A DNA stretch of 64,000 nt from Diphasiastrum complanatum (Eukaryota > Streptophyta > Lycopodiopsida > Lycopodiales > Lycopodiaceae), in contig CM055092.1 of the NCBI GenBank assembly GCA_029204225.1, positions 10,939,806 through 11,003,805 of the forward strand. The letters are read 5' to 3'. Of the stretch, positions 37,449-53,300 are shown one piece after another (positions within the stretch are counted from its first letter, which is position 1; the number at the start of each line of letters is the position of its first letter). Under the pieces are notes generated by a model. It saw only the letters and a list, made by a program, of their open reading frames with translations, was not told the DNA's origin and did not search any database. A program made the position numbers and the translations under genes.

Positions 37449-38225
37449 ATGGGGGATTCCGTCCAGCCCAAAGACTTTTGCTACTATCAGATATGGGTGT
37501 CAGAGGATGGGGAGACTCACTTTATCGAGAACAAGATGACTGGGTTTACCCTGCAGCCCTATAGCTCCAAACCGCAGCTGGTGAGATCAGATTTCGGAGG
37601 CAATCCCACGAAGCTTGTGTTCACAGAGCTCGCTGTGGGCCTGGAGCAGCCGCTGCACAGCGCTCCAACAACCCAATTTGTGGTGACCCTTTCAGGTTCA
37701 TGGTAAGTAGCAGTACAGTACTACTTTCTATAATTCTCGTCATCTACGCACTATTGCACAATGGACCACATAGATCTGGTGGGTAATAAGCTCAATATTG
37801 CAAGTTTCTTTTCTTATAAAAACCGAAGTGGAGGTCAGATCCTTGTATCTAATGCTGTAGGTGACTGCGACTTCCGTTAGATGAATTTTGGCTTTCGCAT
37901 AACATTATCAATCCAGATATTCAGAAATTCATTATGTAGGGTCATATCTGCTGATCGATTTTTCCTTTGAGAGGAAAGGGATATCTGGGCTTCTAATTGG
38001 CAGGGTGGGTGTCTTGCTTGTGGATGGGGCAGGTATGTCAAGACAACTGATGGAAAAAAGTTCGAATTTCATCCAGGAGATGTGCTTTTTCAGGATAATA
38101 CCAAAGATTCCCCAGCAGACAAGCAGCCTCAGCACTACTCTGGGGTTGTGGGAGATAAACCATGCCGACAAATGATTGTCCAGCTAGATCGTAAGCCAGA
38201 AGTAGACCACCCTAACCCTTTTTAG
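37449..38225 (+). CDS. Small single-domain cupin-fold protein
   Basis: Two exons, 37449-37702 and 38033-38225. The donor (TCATG/GTAAGT) and acceptor (GGGGCAG/G) rejoin a split Trp codon (SGS-W-YVKTTDG), giving 148 aa. The frame is open upstream to 37326, but the ATG at 37449 follows a possible splice acceptor and suits the domain start. The fold reads: beta-strands around FCYYQIWVSEDGETHF, then GLEQPLHSAP (cupin motif 1 region, one His instead of HxH), FVVTLSGSWYVKTTDGKKFE, and FHPGDVLFQDNTKDSPA (the PGD turn of motif 2), ending with RQMIVQLD. Metal ligands are only partly kept, so an enzymatic role is uncertain. Such small cupins are common in bacteria and fungi and occur in plants. The biological role is unknown. 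Confidence 0.8.
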
Positions 38226-38436
38226 CACACAGAATGTTCCAAGTGCTGTAGGGTTCTTTTTTTTTTTCTCAAGCTTGCTACGTACATATGCATATTGGAA
38301 GCTCTTGAATGCTTCTGTAAGCATTTACTTAGTCTTTAGCAATACTTGGTATCAGTGTTCGGAAACCTCTTTGAGCTTTCCCTATAATATCCTGCATTTT
38401 GTTTAAGTTATCAGTTTTTAAAATTTTTTGCCTTCC

Positions 38437-38514
38437 AGATCGTGCATCTCATATTTTTTGCTGGCAGAATATTAGAGATCGTGCATCTCATATTTTTTGG
38501 TGGCAGAATACTAG
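38437..38514. repeat. 39-bp tandem duplication in the cupin 3' flank
   Basis: Two copies (38437-38475 and 38476-38514) of a unit starting AGATCGTGCATCTCATATTT, differing at two bases. Confidence 0.95.
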
Positions 38515-38519
38515 ATATT

Positions 38520-39550
38520 TACATTTGTAAATTATTTTATTAGCTCAATAAATCTATGTAAGCCAAGTTTTGTAAGGATCTCCTTACTTTATTATACACA
38601 AATTTCCTCCATATAAAAATGACAAACATAAAATTTTTTACATTTAAAGAGAGGAAGAAAGCTGGTGGTGAAGATGGGGCGGACAATATGGCACCACCAG
38701 GTCAGAGGAAACAAGGAATCCGCAACATCACGGTGGGCTTCACGACGCGCGCATGAAGGGGAAGCACTAGAAGGATGCTATGAAGGGGAAGCAGGAAGAG
38801 TCAAAAGTTGTCGGAACTCAAAACTTCCACAAGCTATTTGTGTGATTCCCTGCTGAAAGTACAATCACCGAAGCTCTGTAGCTTAGCACTATCCTTGAGC
38901 GCTGCCTTGAAAACGTTGTCTAACAGCTCGCTAATACCCTACATCTAAAAGGGTGTACATCGGTCAGCCTTCAAGCTAAGTGTTGATTGTGATAGTCCTT
39001 TAAAAGCATTGTCAAGTAAACGCTCAAAATCTGCTCGAAAAGATGCACCCTAACTGTTGCTAGACACTCTCTGTCTTTAAGGCTCGTGTACTTAGGAGGC
39101 TCCAAGGTGTTAAATAATCTTGCAAGCAGACCACGATTTACAGCTTACATAAATCTCTACTGCCTGAAACTAATTATTGGCTGAAACTTTTTACCTATCC
39201 AAGTTGACCGCCGTTTTATAAAAGGAAGCTGATAAAAGTGCTGGCATATTCTGATCAAGTTTCAAGGACTCTTGCCTTGATGACAGAATTGTTGCTGATA
39301 TCTCCTGCAGCCTGCTCATAAGTGGGTCTTCTATTTTCTTACAAAAATTCTACTCGTTCCTTTTTTTAGTCCTTGCTCGAAGTAGCTAATCATCTTCACA
39401 GCTAAGGTGAACCTTCTTCAAATATCATAAACATCTGATTGATTCTCCCCCTCCACCTCCGTTTTTAGATCGTCCGTGGCTGTAATCGATTTGGATGGTT
39501 GCGGTAGGTTAACTATGTTAGCTATGCTTATTCCAATTAATTAAATCATA
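38520..39550. other. Unassigned sequence
   Basis: No gene is certain. On the - strand about 39050-38860 reads FRADFERLLDNAFKGLSQST, two stops, then ISELLDNVFKAALKDSAKLQ, which looks like worn coding sequence of unknown family. Confidence 0.3.
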
Positions 39551-39559
39551 AATGCTTCA

Positions 39560-39835
39560 TACTTAGTCCGGAAGATTTTTTTAGGTTGTATGGATTGCCA
39601 AGTATTATTGTTAGTAATAGAGATCCTAAATTTACAAGTCTCTTTTAGTTTGCAATTTTTCACAAACTTAAGACCTTTTCTAGTTTTAGTTCTAATGATT
39701 ATCTTAAACCAGATGGATAGATTGAAAGGATTAATCAAATTATGGAGGATATGTTAAGGACTTATGTTTCTCACAAACAATCTCCTTGGAAAGAATATCC
39801 TTTGATAGAGTTTGCGCACATTAGTAAAAAATATT
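39560..39835 (+). pseudogene. Ty3/gypsy integrase fragment
   Basis: The + strand reads LYGLPSIIVSNRDPKFTSLF, then after a stop KLKTFSSFSS, then DG-stop-IERINQIMEDMLRTYV and SPWKEYPLIEFA. This matches the usual gypsy order (HGLPKTIVSDRDPKF, DGQTERINQ, LPLIEFAYN). The second catalytic Asp is Asn and the Gln of DGQTER is a stop. Flanking parts of the element are gone. Confidence 0.82.
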
Positions 39836-40506
39836 TTGCTATAGATTATATAGTAGAGATATTGAGTAAATACCAAGACTCTTCACTAGAGCATTAGAAA
39901 AGCAATGATTGCAATAATGAAAATTGTCCTCACTAATATTTATTGCTCCCACACTCCTATGAGTCAACTCTACCTTTACTTTGTCAAAGCCCTAGAATGC
40001 CATGGACCCTTGGTATTGGCCTATATCAACTTATAGTCTCCTATCCCCTGACCATTGCACGAGTATCCGATGAGAGTATTCACAAAGATCATTTGTCCCA
40101 AATTAAAAATAGGATGAACGAGTAATGTTTTTTTTGAAAACAAACCCCTTTGTTTTTCAACCCTTTTCTCATTGAATACATTAAGTTTAAAAGTTAGAAA
40201 TCATGGATTTTGTTGTTTTTCCCTCAATTAGTCGTCACAAAAATGAGAGCCTCAAAATAAAAATAGACCTCCAAGGTGGAAATGGATCAAGTCAAAAATT
40301 TAGAGTCGAATCGAATCTAAGTTCTAGGGTCGAATCGAATCAAATTTCTAAGGTTGAAATAGAATTTGATCTAGAATTTCGATCCATAGGATTGAAATGC
40401 AAACTGTAAACCACTGTAGCAGAGGCTTGAAATAAAACTACGAGACACTATAGCAACGGAATGCAATGTTAGTTTTTAGAAATCAAAGCTAAATGCCAAC
40501 ATAGAC

Positions 40507-41920
40507 TGTTAGGGCAGTAATGCACAACTATAAATAGATGTAGCTCATCTGTATCTATGATGAACAAATAAAGATTGATTGGTTGTTTTTGTAGCAAATT
40601 ATTTGGGAGTATTATAATCAAATAGGCATAGATAAACTATGTGTATAAACTTTTTGAATAAGCAGAGTGTGTTGTCCAAATCCACTATTTGATTATTTGT
40701 TCTTTATGATTCATCACATGAGCATATGTATTATCGATTTTGAAATCTGAATTGCTTTCAATTATGCAATTTCTTGAATAGTATTTCAAGCAACATAGAA
40801 TAGGTAGATGTATTTAATCAGACTATACTTTTTTTGGTTTTCCAACATGGTATTAAATCCCAAATTCAAAATTTAGATCACATGGTCTAAATAAGAGCGT
40901 TCATTGTTAGAAGCATTATTTGTTTTGACTTTTCCCACCATTGTTCATATCATACTTCTTCTCATAATTTTTAGATTGAGAATTCATTTGTTTTCATTTC
41001 TATCAAGTCTACAAACTTACTCATCGTTAGCCAATTTTACAATGGAGTCGACATCATCAAATTCATCTTTCATTGGTGGTAATTATCACATGTGAAGATT
41101 TATAACGAGAGTAATTTTATTAGCCAAAGAGTTATGGAATATCGTTGAAGGCACAAAAATTAAACTTCTTATTGAAGAAGCGACAATTACAAGATGGAAT
41201 TAAAAAGATAAAAAAGCTTTTGCTCTACATAACTGAATATTAAAGATTCTCAAATCAGTCATATAAGGTCTACAACCTCAAAAAGACATGGAATATTTAA
41301 AGCACACTCTATGACCTTAGAAATGTGACTTGAGAATAAAGAACAATCGAATAAATTCATCTTTAATCTCTAAGGATCGATTATTTTTCAAATACTGCAA
41401 GTCGATTTGAATGAAAATGGTTGTTCTATTTTTGATAAAGGTAGAAGACTAATTGCACTTGAAAAAAGACAAGGTTATTTTTATAAGTGGAGTCACTACT
41501 ATTAAACGAATACTCAAACTCTCTCAACCACTATGTCAATCAGTAAAAACATGTTGTGGCATTATAGGCTGGGTCATTTGAATTTTTGAACAAATGTCAA
41601 ATAAAAAAATGGTTCAAGATCTAGATTACGATCACAATATGGAAGCCACAACTGGTCAAAGTTGTATTATAGTCAAACATGTTAGGACTCCTATTAAATC
41701 AAATCTTGTTCATAAGTTTGAAGGTCTTTTAGATTTTATTCATATTGATCTATGTGGGCCCATGCAGACTCCTCCCATAGGGAGAGCCAAATATTTTCTT
41801 ACATTAATTGACGATTTTCATTTTTTTTCTTCTTGTTTAGCCTTGGAACCAAAGAGGCCAAGAGCTATGAAGGGTATGGTGCCCACAAGCAACCACGACA
41901 TAAGATTAAGAGTCAATTGA
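40507..41920 (+). mobile_element. copia remnant with 341-bp LTR
   Basis: LTR-like 40507-40847 (TGTTAGGGC...TTTCCAACA, CTATAAATAG inside) is followed by a degenerate PBS TGGTATTAAATCC. Gag remains start at 41042 (MESTSSNSSFIGGNYH, VILLAKELWNIVEGTKI) and are full of stops. The sequence then reaches integrase text (LDFIHIDLCGPMQTPP, AKYFLTLIDDFHFF) with no protease between. Frame changes are frequent. No RT or 3' LTR follows. Confidence 0.75.
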
Positions 41921-42249
41921 CCTTTCTATGTATCTTCTAAAATTAATCAGTTTTTATCTTTTGTTAGGACATAATCTGAGCTTTGGAAGAGGCATCCAGT
42001 GACAACTGCCACTTATCTTAACGTATTGAGTGTTCCCTTGACTTGTAAATCATGTTCCTCTCCATTAGATCGATTCATGATCTCGTTATACCACAACAAA
42101 ATTAGTTATTCCTCTTTATTTATCCATAACACTTGTAGCAATATAGATATGTTGGACATGTTGAAAAAAATGATAACATCAAAAATTTGGTGCCGTCGTT
42201 GGGGAATGGATGAATAGGTCTAGATCCCCTCATTCTGAAGATTAAAGTA

Positions 42250-42837
42250 CTTATTTTTGTTCTAATTTCGGTTTTTAATCTTGTTGATAACTGTGTATTG
42301 CATGAACCTTATTTACAGCTTTCCTTTGGTCAAAATTTAGTATTCTACTGATTATTTGCAAGAGTGTAGATCTTTCGAGCCTTTTCTTTAGTAGGCAAAC
42401 TTTTGTCTCTAACAGATGAGTGTTTTACTCTCTATAGCAAAGCATTTGAGAAACACTCACCATCAACAATCAAGCATTCACTTGCAATAGAAATTCTAAT
42501 AACAATGAGGTTAATTTTGATTCTGCATAGTTTTTACAAAGAAAAAAAAAATCTTTTGCCATTTCCATATTTCTTGTACTCTTCAATCTTTGCCAAGCTA
42601 TTCAACACCTCGTCAAAGTCATATATACTTGTTGTCAAGTCAGCGAGGGCTAGTTCTCAACCAAAAAGCTTTATGGTGAAGAAAACCTTTCCAATTTCAA
42701 TTTTTGTTGAAAAAAGAACCTTCACATCAAGAGCCTTTGCCAAGAGGACCATAAACAACAATCCATTGTGAGCTTTGTAGGCCCAAAAGGAGCTATTAGC
42801 CTTAAGAATAAGGTGGTTCCCTCTTTAGGCCTTCCCA
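42250..42837. other. Unassigned sequence
   Basis: An open frame at 42403-42771 (122 aa, Ser/Phe/Lys-rich) has no features of a known family. Probably chance. Confidence 0.3.
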
Positions 42838-44880
42838 GTGTTCAAATAAGGATAATTGGTCAACAAGGGCCCAAATACATATAGTAAGACTTAACAAGGG
42901 CTAACTATATTTAAGATAGTTATGTTTAGTCAAGTTATGAGCTTTGTCTATAAGTAGAGAACAATCATCACTTTTGGAATCTTTTGGCTCATTTGCAATT
43001 GAGAGAACTGGAAATCCATCTCCTCTTCTTCATTTGTGAATGTGAGCTTTGGGATCTTGATCTTGCTAGGTCTCATGTGCCCCATCACATGAATCCATTT
43101 ATTCCTCACTCTCCATGATGGAATCCATCTCGTTTTGAACTTTACTTTGATATGAGCTTTGTGGTAGTTTGTAGTTATTGCTCATCTTTGGTTCTCCTCA
43201 ACATAGGTGTGGTGGTTGCCTCCCTTTTCTAGCTTCCTGGCTTGGATTGAGAGGTATGGCACTTGAAATTTGTGGTATCAAAGCTTAAGATCCAATAATC
43301 ATTTGGTTCAACCTGATTCTCATTTCAATTGAAGAATTTATTGCTTTTAGCCTTCTTTTTGCTAGTTTCTAACTTCTGAATTTTCAGCTTTGCTCAGACC
43401 AATTTTTGTCATATGATTTTGTTTTCAACTCCTAAATTAAATGTAATTCTATAGCCTTCTAGAGATTTGTTGTAGCTTTCATTTGCAAGCAATTTGGGTG
43501 AGAGATGCAAAACGTGCTTAGAGAATTTATACCAATGATGATTGCAAAATTGTGCAACAAATATGCCGAAAAAACCCCTATATGCATCGATCCAAAAGCT
43601 GTCAAAATAGGTGATTACAATTTGGCTTTCACTTTTTTTGAAATTTTCAGATTTACTTTCAGTTTTTAGTTAGTTTCTATGAATTAGATTTTAGAGCATT
43701 GTCTTAACTTTAATCTGATCCATATGGCAGGTTATTTGGATTAGTATTTAAGAGGTTATGACAAATCTTTATTTCTAGCTCTAGTTTTTTCTAGTTTTTT
43801 TCCTTAAAAAATTTTAGAGTCATATTTGATAGAATTCTAAAATTTCCTTCGTATTTCTTGGTGGGAAAGAAGCACTTCAATTTGTTGTATTTTTTTTTTT
43901 TTCTTTCAGTTTCTTCACGTTAAAAGGCTTGCAAGTTTTATGTCATTTAAAAAAACAAAACTATTCATTTTTTTTTTCGCAATATCGCTTTTAAGCGCAA
44001 TTGGACTATTTAAAAGGTTCGGTTACCTTGATTGCAAGAAAAAAAAAATTATCCTCCAATATCAATTTCGAGCGCATTTGCTTCTGTGCACTTATTCTAA
44101 TAGTCTATTTGCGCTTGAATTCGACATCAAGTGTATGGAACTCATAGATTCTCTATACCCACTTTCCATTTTTATTTGACCTCGAATTTTGATGGTGTAA
44201 AAAGCAAAGTTGTTGTGTGTGTGGTGATCTACAAGTTGACAATCATTTTATAGTTATATGTACTCATAACTTTTAAGTGGGTGGAGAAAAGTATTTAAGT
44301 TGTTTACCAAACTCCATTGTGCATAAACTTCAACTCAGTGTACCCATGACCTACAGGTCCTTTGATTCACAAGATGGATGTTGATTCTGATTTTGACTTT
44401 GAATATGACAGTGAATCCGAATACGAGGATCAATCTAATTGTGACTTTGAATATCAGTATTATGAGCACAACGATGGCGAATTCAGCCAGCGATGGATCT
44501 ACAAAAATTTGGTGGCAATATTGGATGCAGTGTGAAGAATCTCATATTAGCAATGATAAATGTACAAAAGTGCATCGAAGAGTTTGAATGTGTAGATGGT
44601 CAAATATGGCATTCTACCCAACAAACATCTACTGTTGAGAGCTATTACAATGATTTTCATCAGATAATGAGCAGATATGGTTATTCAGTGGAGCAGTTTA
44701 GTATAGTTCAATATATTTTGGGCTTGAAGCCTGAAAGAAGAGCTGGTTTATCTAATAATTTATACTAGAAGACTTGGATAACATCATTATCTAATATAAG
44801 ATCCGATGTGTGAGCTTTGGAATTTCACTTGCTAGGTCTCATGTGCCCAATCCACATGATACCATGTTCTTTCCATTCCT
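42838..44880 (+). mobile_element. Short gag-bearing LTR-element remnant
   Basis: A PBS-like TGGTATCAAAGC at 43273 follows an about 430-bp LTR-like segment opening TGTTCAAATAAGG (42838). Gag remains at 44493-44800 read VESYYNDFHQIMSRYGYSVE and FSIVQYILGLKPERRAGL, typical of plant LTR-element gag. Text GTGAGCTTTGG...TTGCTAGGTCTCATGTGCCC occurs at about 43041 and again at about 44811, probably parts of the two LTRs. No pol motifs are present. Confidence 0.5.
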
Positions 44881-45406
44881 TTGTAATCATTTGCTCATTT
44901 CTAATGTGATTTCATGGATATTTTCATGGATTTGGCACACGACATATTTCTCACATGAGAGAACCCTATTAACATGTTATTTGAGCCATGATAAACCCAA
45001 GGTAAAGTGTCACATAGGACAACTAGTGAATTGATTAATCATTATTAGCAAACATATTTACGCAAGGAATATACCCTTTTTTAATTTAAAAAGATGCACC
45101 AACATTTAATTCAAGGAATAATGCTTTGTCCATGTTATTCATCTCAAAAAGATTAAGCTCATTTTGAATGTGAAAACTCAAACCATGCTTGAATTTGGGA
45201 AAAAAAGCATTTGAAAAGGCTAATGGTAGTTGGAAACACTTGGTCCTTGACTGTCTAAGACATTGCCATTCTTGAATGAGTATTTCTCTATAGCCCAAAG
45301 GAATAAATCTGTTGTGCCAATGTGCCACCATTTGTTTCTCGTAGGTGTGGATAGGATTAGCTAATCCATGCTCTAATTCAAAAGTGTAGGCATGTTAACT
45401 GCTAAA

Positions 45407-47960
<2,554 letters not shown>

Positions 47961-48589
47961 ATACCAAAATATATGTAAAGGATTATGATTACCAATGATT
48001 TTCAATCCAATAACATCCTAAGTTGGCCTCAAACTCCAACAAATCAACATTTTATCATTTTCACTTGTTTTTATTATCAATTTGATAATCCAAAATAGAT
48101 TATTGAATCACCATTGTGAAAAGTTCTCAATCCATGATAAAAACAAATGCACTAAGCGAGCTTCTATATTTCAGATGCTAGCAAAACTGCTACCCTCTTG
48201 CAAAACAAAAGTCCCACTATTACAGTTTCCAATGTGACTCCCAAAGAGGCTTAAGTATCAAGCCCAAGGTAGAGGGATTTAACATTTTGGGTGTCAATCT
48301 TATGTACATATCCCGAAGGAAGAAGTAAGCTTGATGCTCCATCAAATGCATGTCTGTTGGATGATTGAGAAAAGGATGAAAAAGAACAAGCTTTTCAAGA
48401 GCAGGTCATGGTGCTTGTTGTATTTTACAATAAGATGGTGTGCCTGATTTTTTACTTGCTGTGAGAAATGTACTCCAGCCTCCAACGTTGTTCTATGAAG
48501 AAGAAACCCAGGCCACTTTTACGATAGCTAGTCCAAAAGATCTTAGTCTACTTATAGACCCAAAATTACAGTCTTATTTGAAGCATAGT

Positions 48590-48960
48590 TGCAGCGCGAT
48601 TCAGAATCGCGATCCCGATTCGTGATTCGGGATTTTCCTAGAATCGTGTAGAATCGATTTTTGTTTTTTTTTTTTGAATTTTTTTTAAGCGATATGGGTA
48701 TCAGATGAAAGCTCTGATCGAGGGGATTATGATTGTGTAGTTTGCCGACTGTTTTGGGTGCGAAACACCAAAAAGTGTGTTTTCACTCGGGGAGTTGGTA
48801 GGCCAAATCATGAAGAGGGCTACCACCCCCCAAACCCCCCATCGGGGGGCTACCGCCCCCCGAACCCCCTTTAGAGCTTCTTGCTATATAGACACTGTAG
48901 ATAAAAATGCTACTGCCCCCCTGTAGATAAAAATGGGATCCAAATGCGCGCCAAGAAGGG
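48590..48960. repeat. Transposon-end-like sequence with C/G runs
   Basis: Starts with AATCGCGATCCCGATTCGTG and ATTCGGGATTTTCC, then ACCACCCCCCAAACCCCCC, ATCGGGGGGCTACCGCCCCCC. The C/G runs form an inverted repeat around 48840-48850. Base composition differs sharply from the flanks. Probably the end of a decayed DNA transposon; no partner end was found. Confidence 0.4.
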
Positions 48961-51900
48961 CTCAATATTTATGCCCCCAACTGTATGTACATTGCACTCA
49001 CATCTCCAGTGAAACGATTGCAAAAGTGATCATCATCCATACAGTTGATAGTCCAAACTGTAGCATTAACATTTACTGAAAACCAGAGCAAATGACAACC
49101 GGATAGCTACTGAAAATAAAATCTGTTTGTGCCTCATCTACTGCACTTCTGAGAGGCAAAATGCTGGTTTGACAATTGATCCCCTAAAAAAATTTCAGCC
49201 ATAAGCTATTTTTCCAAAAAAAAATATGATTTGAAGTTACACAAGTTCAAACTTCATAAAAGCCATCAGGCCAAAACACTGTATGCATTTTGTTTTAAGC
49301 CATTCGTACATTGAGAGGTCAAACTTTAGTCTATACTATGTGCTCGATACTTACAGGTGCCTTAAAGTCTATGATCTCGATATGGCAACTGGTCAAACTC
49401 ACTAACCCATTCACAATGTGGACAACTCACTTGACAATGTGGACAACTCCTACAAGCCTCCCCTCCAGAGTCCAGGCTGTGAGCTCACATAGGCATCGAC
49501 TTATTCAAGATTAGAATATGCACCATGGTCACAGTTGTGATTAAACTTAATCACAACTAGTGCTTCTAAAATGCACCCCGTTACATTTACTCATATAACT
49601 AGCAAAAAGCATACTATACCATGGCCATATTTTCGGGCGAGATTTCTCCATGCAGCATTAGCTTCTGTCTAGCAAAAAAACCGCTCCTTCATAAACATGC
49701 CCTTAAAACATGGGTCTAGTGTATCCAGTGATAATAATACAACTGCTCATCCTTGAGATCTGCAAACACGTGAACGACAACATTGATAATAAATCAAATT
49801 TCTAAGTAAAAGCCAGTGCTAATTAGTGAAACAATGAATAAACATGAGAAATCGAAGCTGATTAGTTATGTGATTAACAGTGCCATAACATTAAAATGAT
49901 ATGAAATTTAAACCAACAGTAAAAATAGTGGATTGAAGGCGCGCATCTGGACAAACCAAGCCACTAAAAGTAATCCTGCGGCCTGCAATGCAATTTATAA
50001 CTGATTCTGATCCCAAAAACCATGTCTACTTTGTCCATAACATAAATTTGAAAGAACATAGTATCAAAAGTTTAAAGTACACAAGAAGTTAATCTCGTCA
50101 GGAACATAGCCAATAAAAATCTTATGCCATCCTATCTTATCTTTTTTTAGGCATCATACACTCCACATATCAAAATACAAACCAATTGTTTTAGATTCTG
50201 ACCTGATGAGGTGCAGTACTGCATACAAATAAAGATGTACTTCAATGCACTCAACATCGTGTTCTTAGGATGCAGACTTCTGTCCTGGAATGCAGTGTTT
50301 GGAACTGTAGCCAAAAGTTCATTCATTTCTAGTAAAAATTTTGCTCTTTTAACTGAAGTCAAGTGTGGCTGAAATCATCAATCTGAAGAATTCTGGGATT
50401 TTTAAGTAGTACAACCAGCTGCTTTAGCCAGCAAAAAACTAAATATGAGAATGAATGCCCTAGAATTTGGTATGCAATGTTACCAACTAATACTGGCTTT
50501 ATGCTGATTATGTTGATTTACAAACTACAAACTATTCAAAACACTTCCACAATTCTGGAAAGACCCCAGAAGCCCTTTTTTCACAAATACAAAAATGATG
50601 GGGGTAAAAGTGCACTTAAAAGGTCAGAATTCTAGAAATAGAAACCAAGTAAGAATATCATAGTTAAGCTACAAACCAGATAAAGTCCATAAAACAATAA
50701 ATTGGATTATAATATCATTAAGGTCCAATGAATGTATCTCATAACTCACATACACAGCATTGCTCCACATGATGGACCAAGCAGGGCAAGCAACAAATAT
50801 GGAAACATGATTATTATCATCCTCAAAGAAGTTCAGTATCAGTGGTCTCTGTTGACAAAGATGCAAACACCAAGCCCTCCCGTTAGAAGGAGTTATTGAA
50901 AGGAAGACATGGCGTAATCATCGTTCATGCACATTGCGACAGGTCACCAACTCTCCACCCAGTATTAAGAAATAAGTATCCCTCCCACCATACGCTCCTG
51001 CCTGTCCGTTGCAGGTACCTTGATATGGTAGTGGTTTTCATGGGCTACTCAGGATTACATGGTTATTATGGCAAACCCAGACCTACCATAATCCACTTGC
51101 ACACCCAATCCATCTGCACAATGAAATATAGCACAAGTAGTAGGGCTTGCAACCTTAAGTACCGCCTATATAAGCCAAAGCAATAAACTCTCAAATTGCT
51201 ATATGTATTTGTAGCCAATTATGGCATGGTCCCACTCAGCCAGTCCCAGTGGGATTTGCTAACTGGGCTAGTGGCCCTTTGTAGATAGAAGATGAAGGCT
51301 GTGAAAACTCTAATAGCTCCTCTAGGATTCGTACAGAAAGCTCGAATGCCTCATGACATTGTTCAGAAGTCATGGCATTAGGTTGTTGTCAGCAATCCTC
51401 TGCCTGATTGTTGATGGTCTACTGACAACATAGATTCTTCATGTGGATCTCAGTGATCTCCTCTAGACTGCACCTCTTTAAGAACGTAGGCCGTGACATT
51501 AGCAATAGCAGTAAAAGAGTTGGAAACAATATCAGCATATTAAGGTGGAGTTTCAGTCTTACTGTAGCCTTAAGCATCTACAAACTCTAGGTACTTGTCT
51601 TGTGATGGCCTTCAAAGACCGAGGCTAGAAAGATACGACATCATATCTGAGAGTACATAGCATGAGATGACCTCATCAATAGGAAGACTCAGAACGAGAT
51701 AAGAAGCTTTTTAAACCTACCACTGTACATAAGGCTTTCATCTGCAAAAGGCTACACAAAATATCCCTTGGTCATGTCAGCCACTGTAATGTAGCATTTT
51801 TTCAGTCAATCAAGGTCATGATGAATCTCATCTTTGCGTCATCCACCAAGTGGAAGCTCTTGTTAGAAAACTGACTTGCTCATACAAGTAAACCAAGACA

Positions 51901-53300
51901 AAATTCCTATTGTGATGAAGCAATAGCCAAACACATGAGATAGAACACAAGTGATGGAAACTCCAACTATGTCCCATTGCTAATGAGGTAGGGCGCGCGC
52001 CCTACTACATACTTATAAACTTTGGTCTATGCCGAAAAGCAAAAGTAACCTAAAAGCAATTGCTTCTATTTAAGATAAACGCACCAACACCTATTTCCAG
52101 CAAAACTTGTGCTCCAAATCAAGCACTAGAATTTCGACCTCGAGTCCAACTAAATTCTAACTTGACTTCACTAAATATAGGTAAGCGCCCCTAGAATTAG
52201 CACGCAAGTATGGCCCAATAATCCTAATTAACCTAAGTGACAAGATTAGGGGTAAAAATGTGAATGTTAACTCTGACACTCCACCTTAATGTTTACATTA
52301 TCAAGAACTATGCTGATGCTATGTGCTTACAGGAAATCGGAAAGGTTGGAAATTTGTGGTGATTAGTGCATGTTTGGATGGGTGTCAGTTGGAAGATCAG
52401 GGAGAACCTGACATTTGGTATCAGTGCAAGGGAGAGTGGTGTAAAAATTTCAGCAACAGTGTAGGAGGACCATCGTTGATCAGTGGCATTAAAAGGGCAA
52501 CAAATGTTGGTGAATTGGAAGCCATAAAATAGGGCATGTCCAGCGCTGAGGGACAGCAAGAAGATCAAAAATTTCTGAGCCGAAAAATAGGTGCAAACAT
52601 ATCTGAAAATTCTGGACAGGGGGCTGTGTTGGTGTGGTATTATTATTAATCTGTAAGAGATATGGTACTTTGATCAACTCTGATACCACTCTGTTGGTGA
52701 GGAAGGAATTAAAGACAGATTTATCCTCCATGACGCCCATGTAATTAAGATCCTTAATTCTGATGTAGAATCCATGATCAACTTTGATCTCAGTGTTTTC
52801 ATTACTCAATGTAGAACTTCGACCTGTCACTCTTGTGACTCCAATGACCAGCAAACTATCACTTAATCCTACCAATGATCTGTGCGCTTGCAACTCAGTG
52901 ATCTGATTCTGCTCCGTGCACATGACAATGTTGAATGGACACAAATTAAAATTCAAACTTGGTAGTAGCAAAACTAGATCCATGTTCCAAACTCCAATTG
53001 GCAAAGAATATATAAATTATCATTTACGCATGTATGATGTGGTCGTTGATCAAAGACTGAACAGTGAAGTTTCAAGTGACCAAACATCCATCGCACACCA
53101 GTAAGTAGCCTAAATAAATTGTATAAACATTTGAATAGAAATTTAAAAGTTTTTACATAGAAAAGCAAAATGAATAGCATTATAGCGAACAATGAACTAC
53201 ATAGTGAATAGTGGTATCAAAATGTACACGTCACATATGATATCAAAATGAGTTGGATACTAAATCCGATGTCATGACTCACGAGTCACCTGCCATAATA
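48961..53300. other. Repeat-like sequence without recognisable genes
   Basis: Open frames here lack family features. A CTATATAAGCC box with AATAAA near 51168-51185 looks like an LTR promoter region. At 52279-52691 a PPT complement (CTCCACCTT after TCTGACA) and a PBS complement (TCTGATACCACTC before TGTTGGTGAGG) suggest a second - strand element with a 413-bp interior, but the LTR copies could not be matched. Confidence 0.3.

Noticed and set aside
38860-39060. - strand segment with FERLLDNAFKGLSQS and ELLDNVFKAALKDSAK
   Set aside because: Looks coding-like and perhaps internally repeated, but stops interrupt it and no family could be named, so it is not listed as a gene.
52489-53004. 171-codon - strand frame
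   Set aside because: No family features; it overlaps a possible LTR and PBS-like site, so more likely transposon noise.
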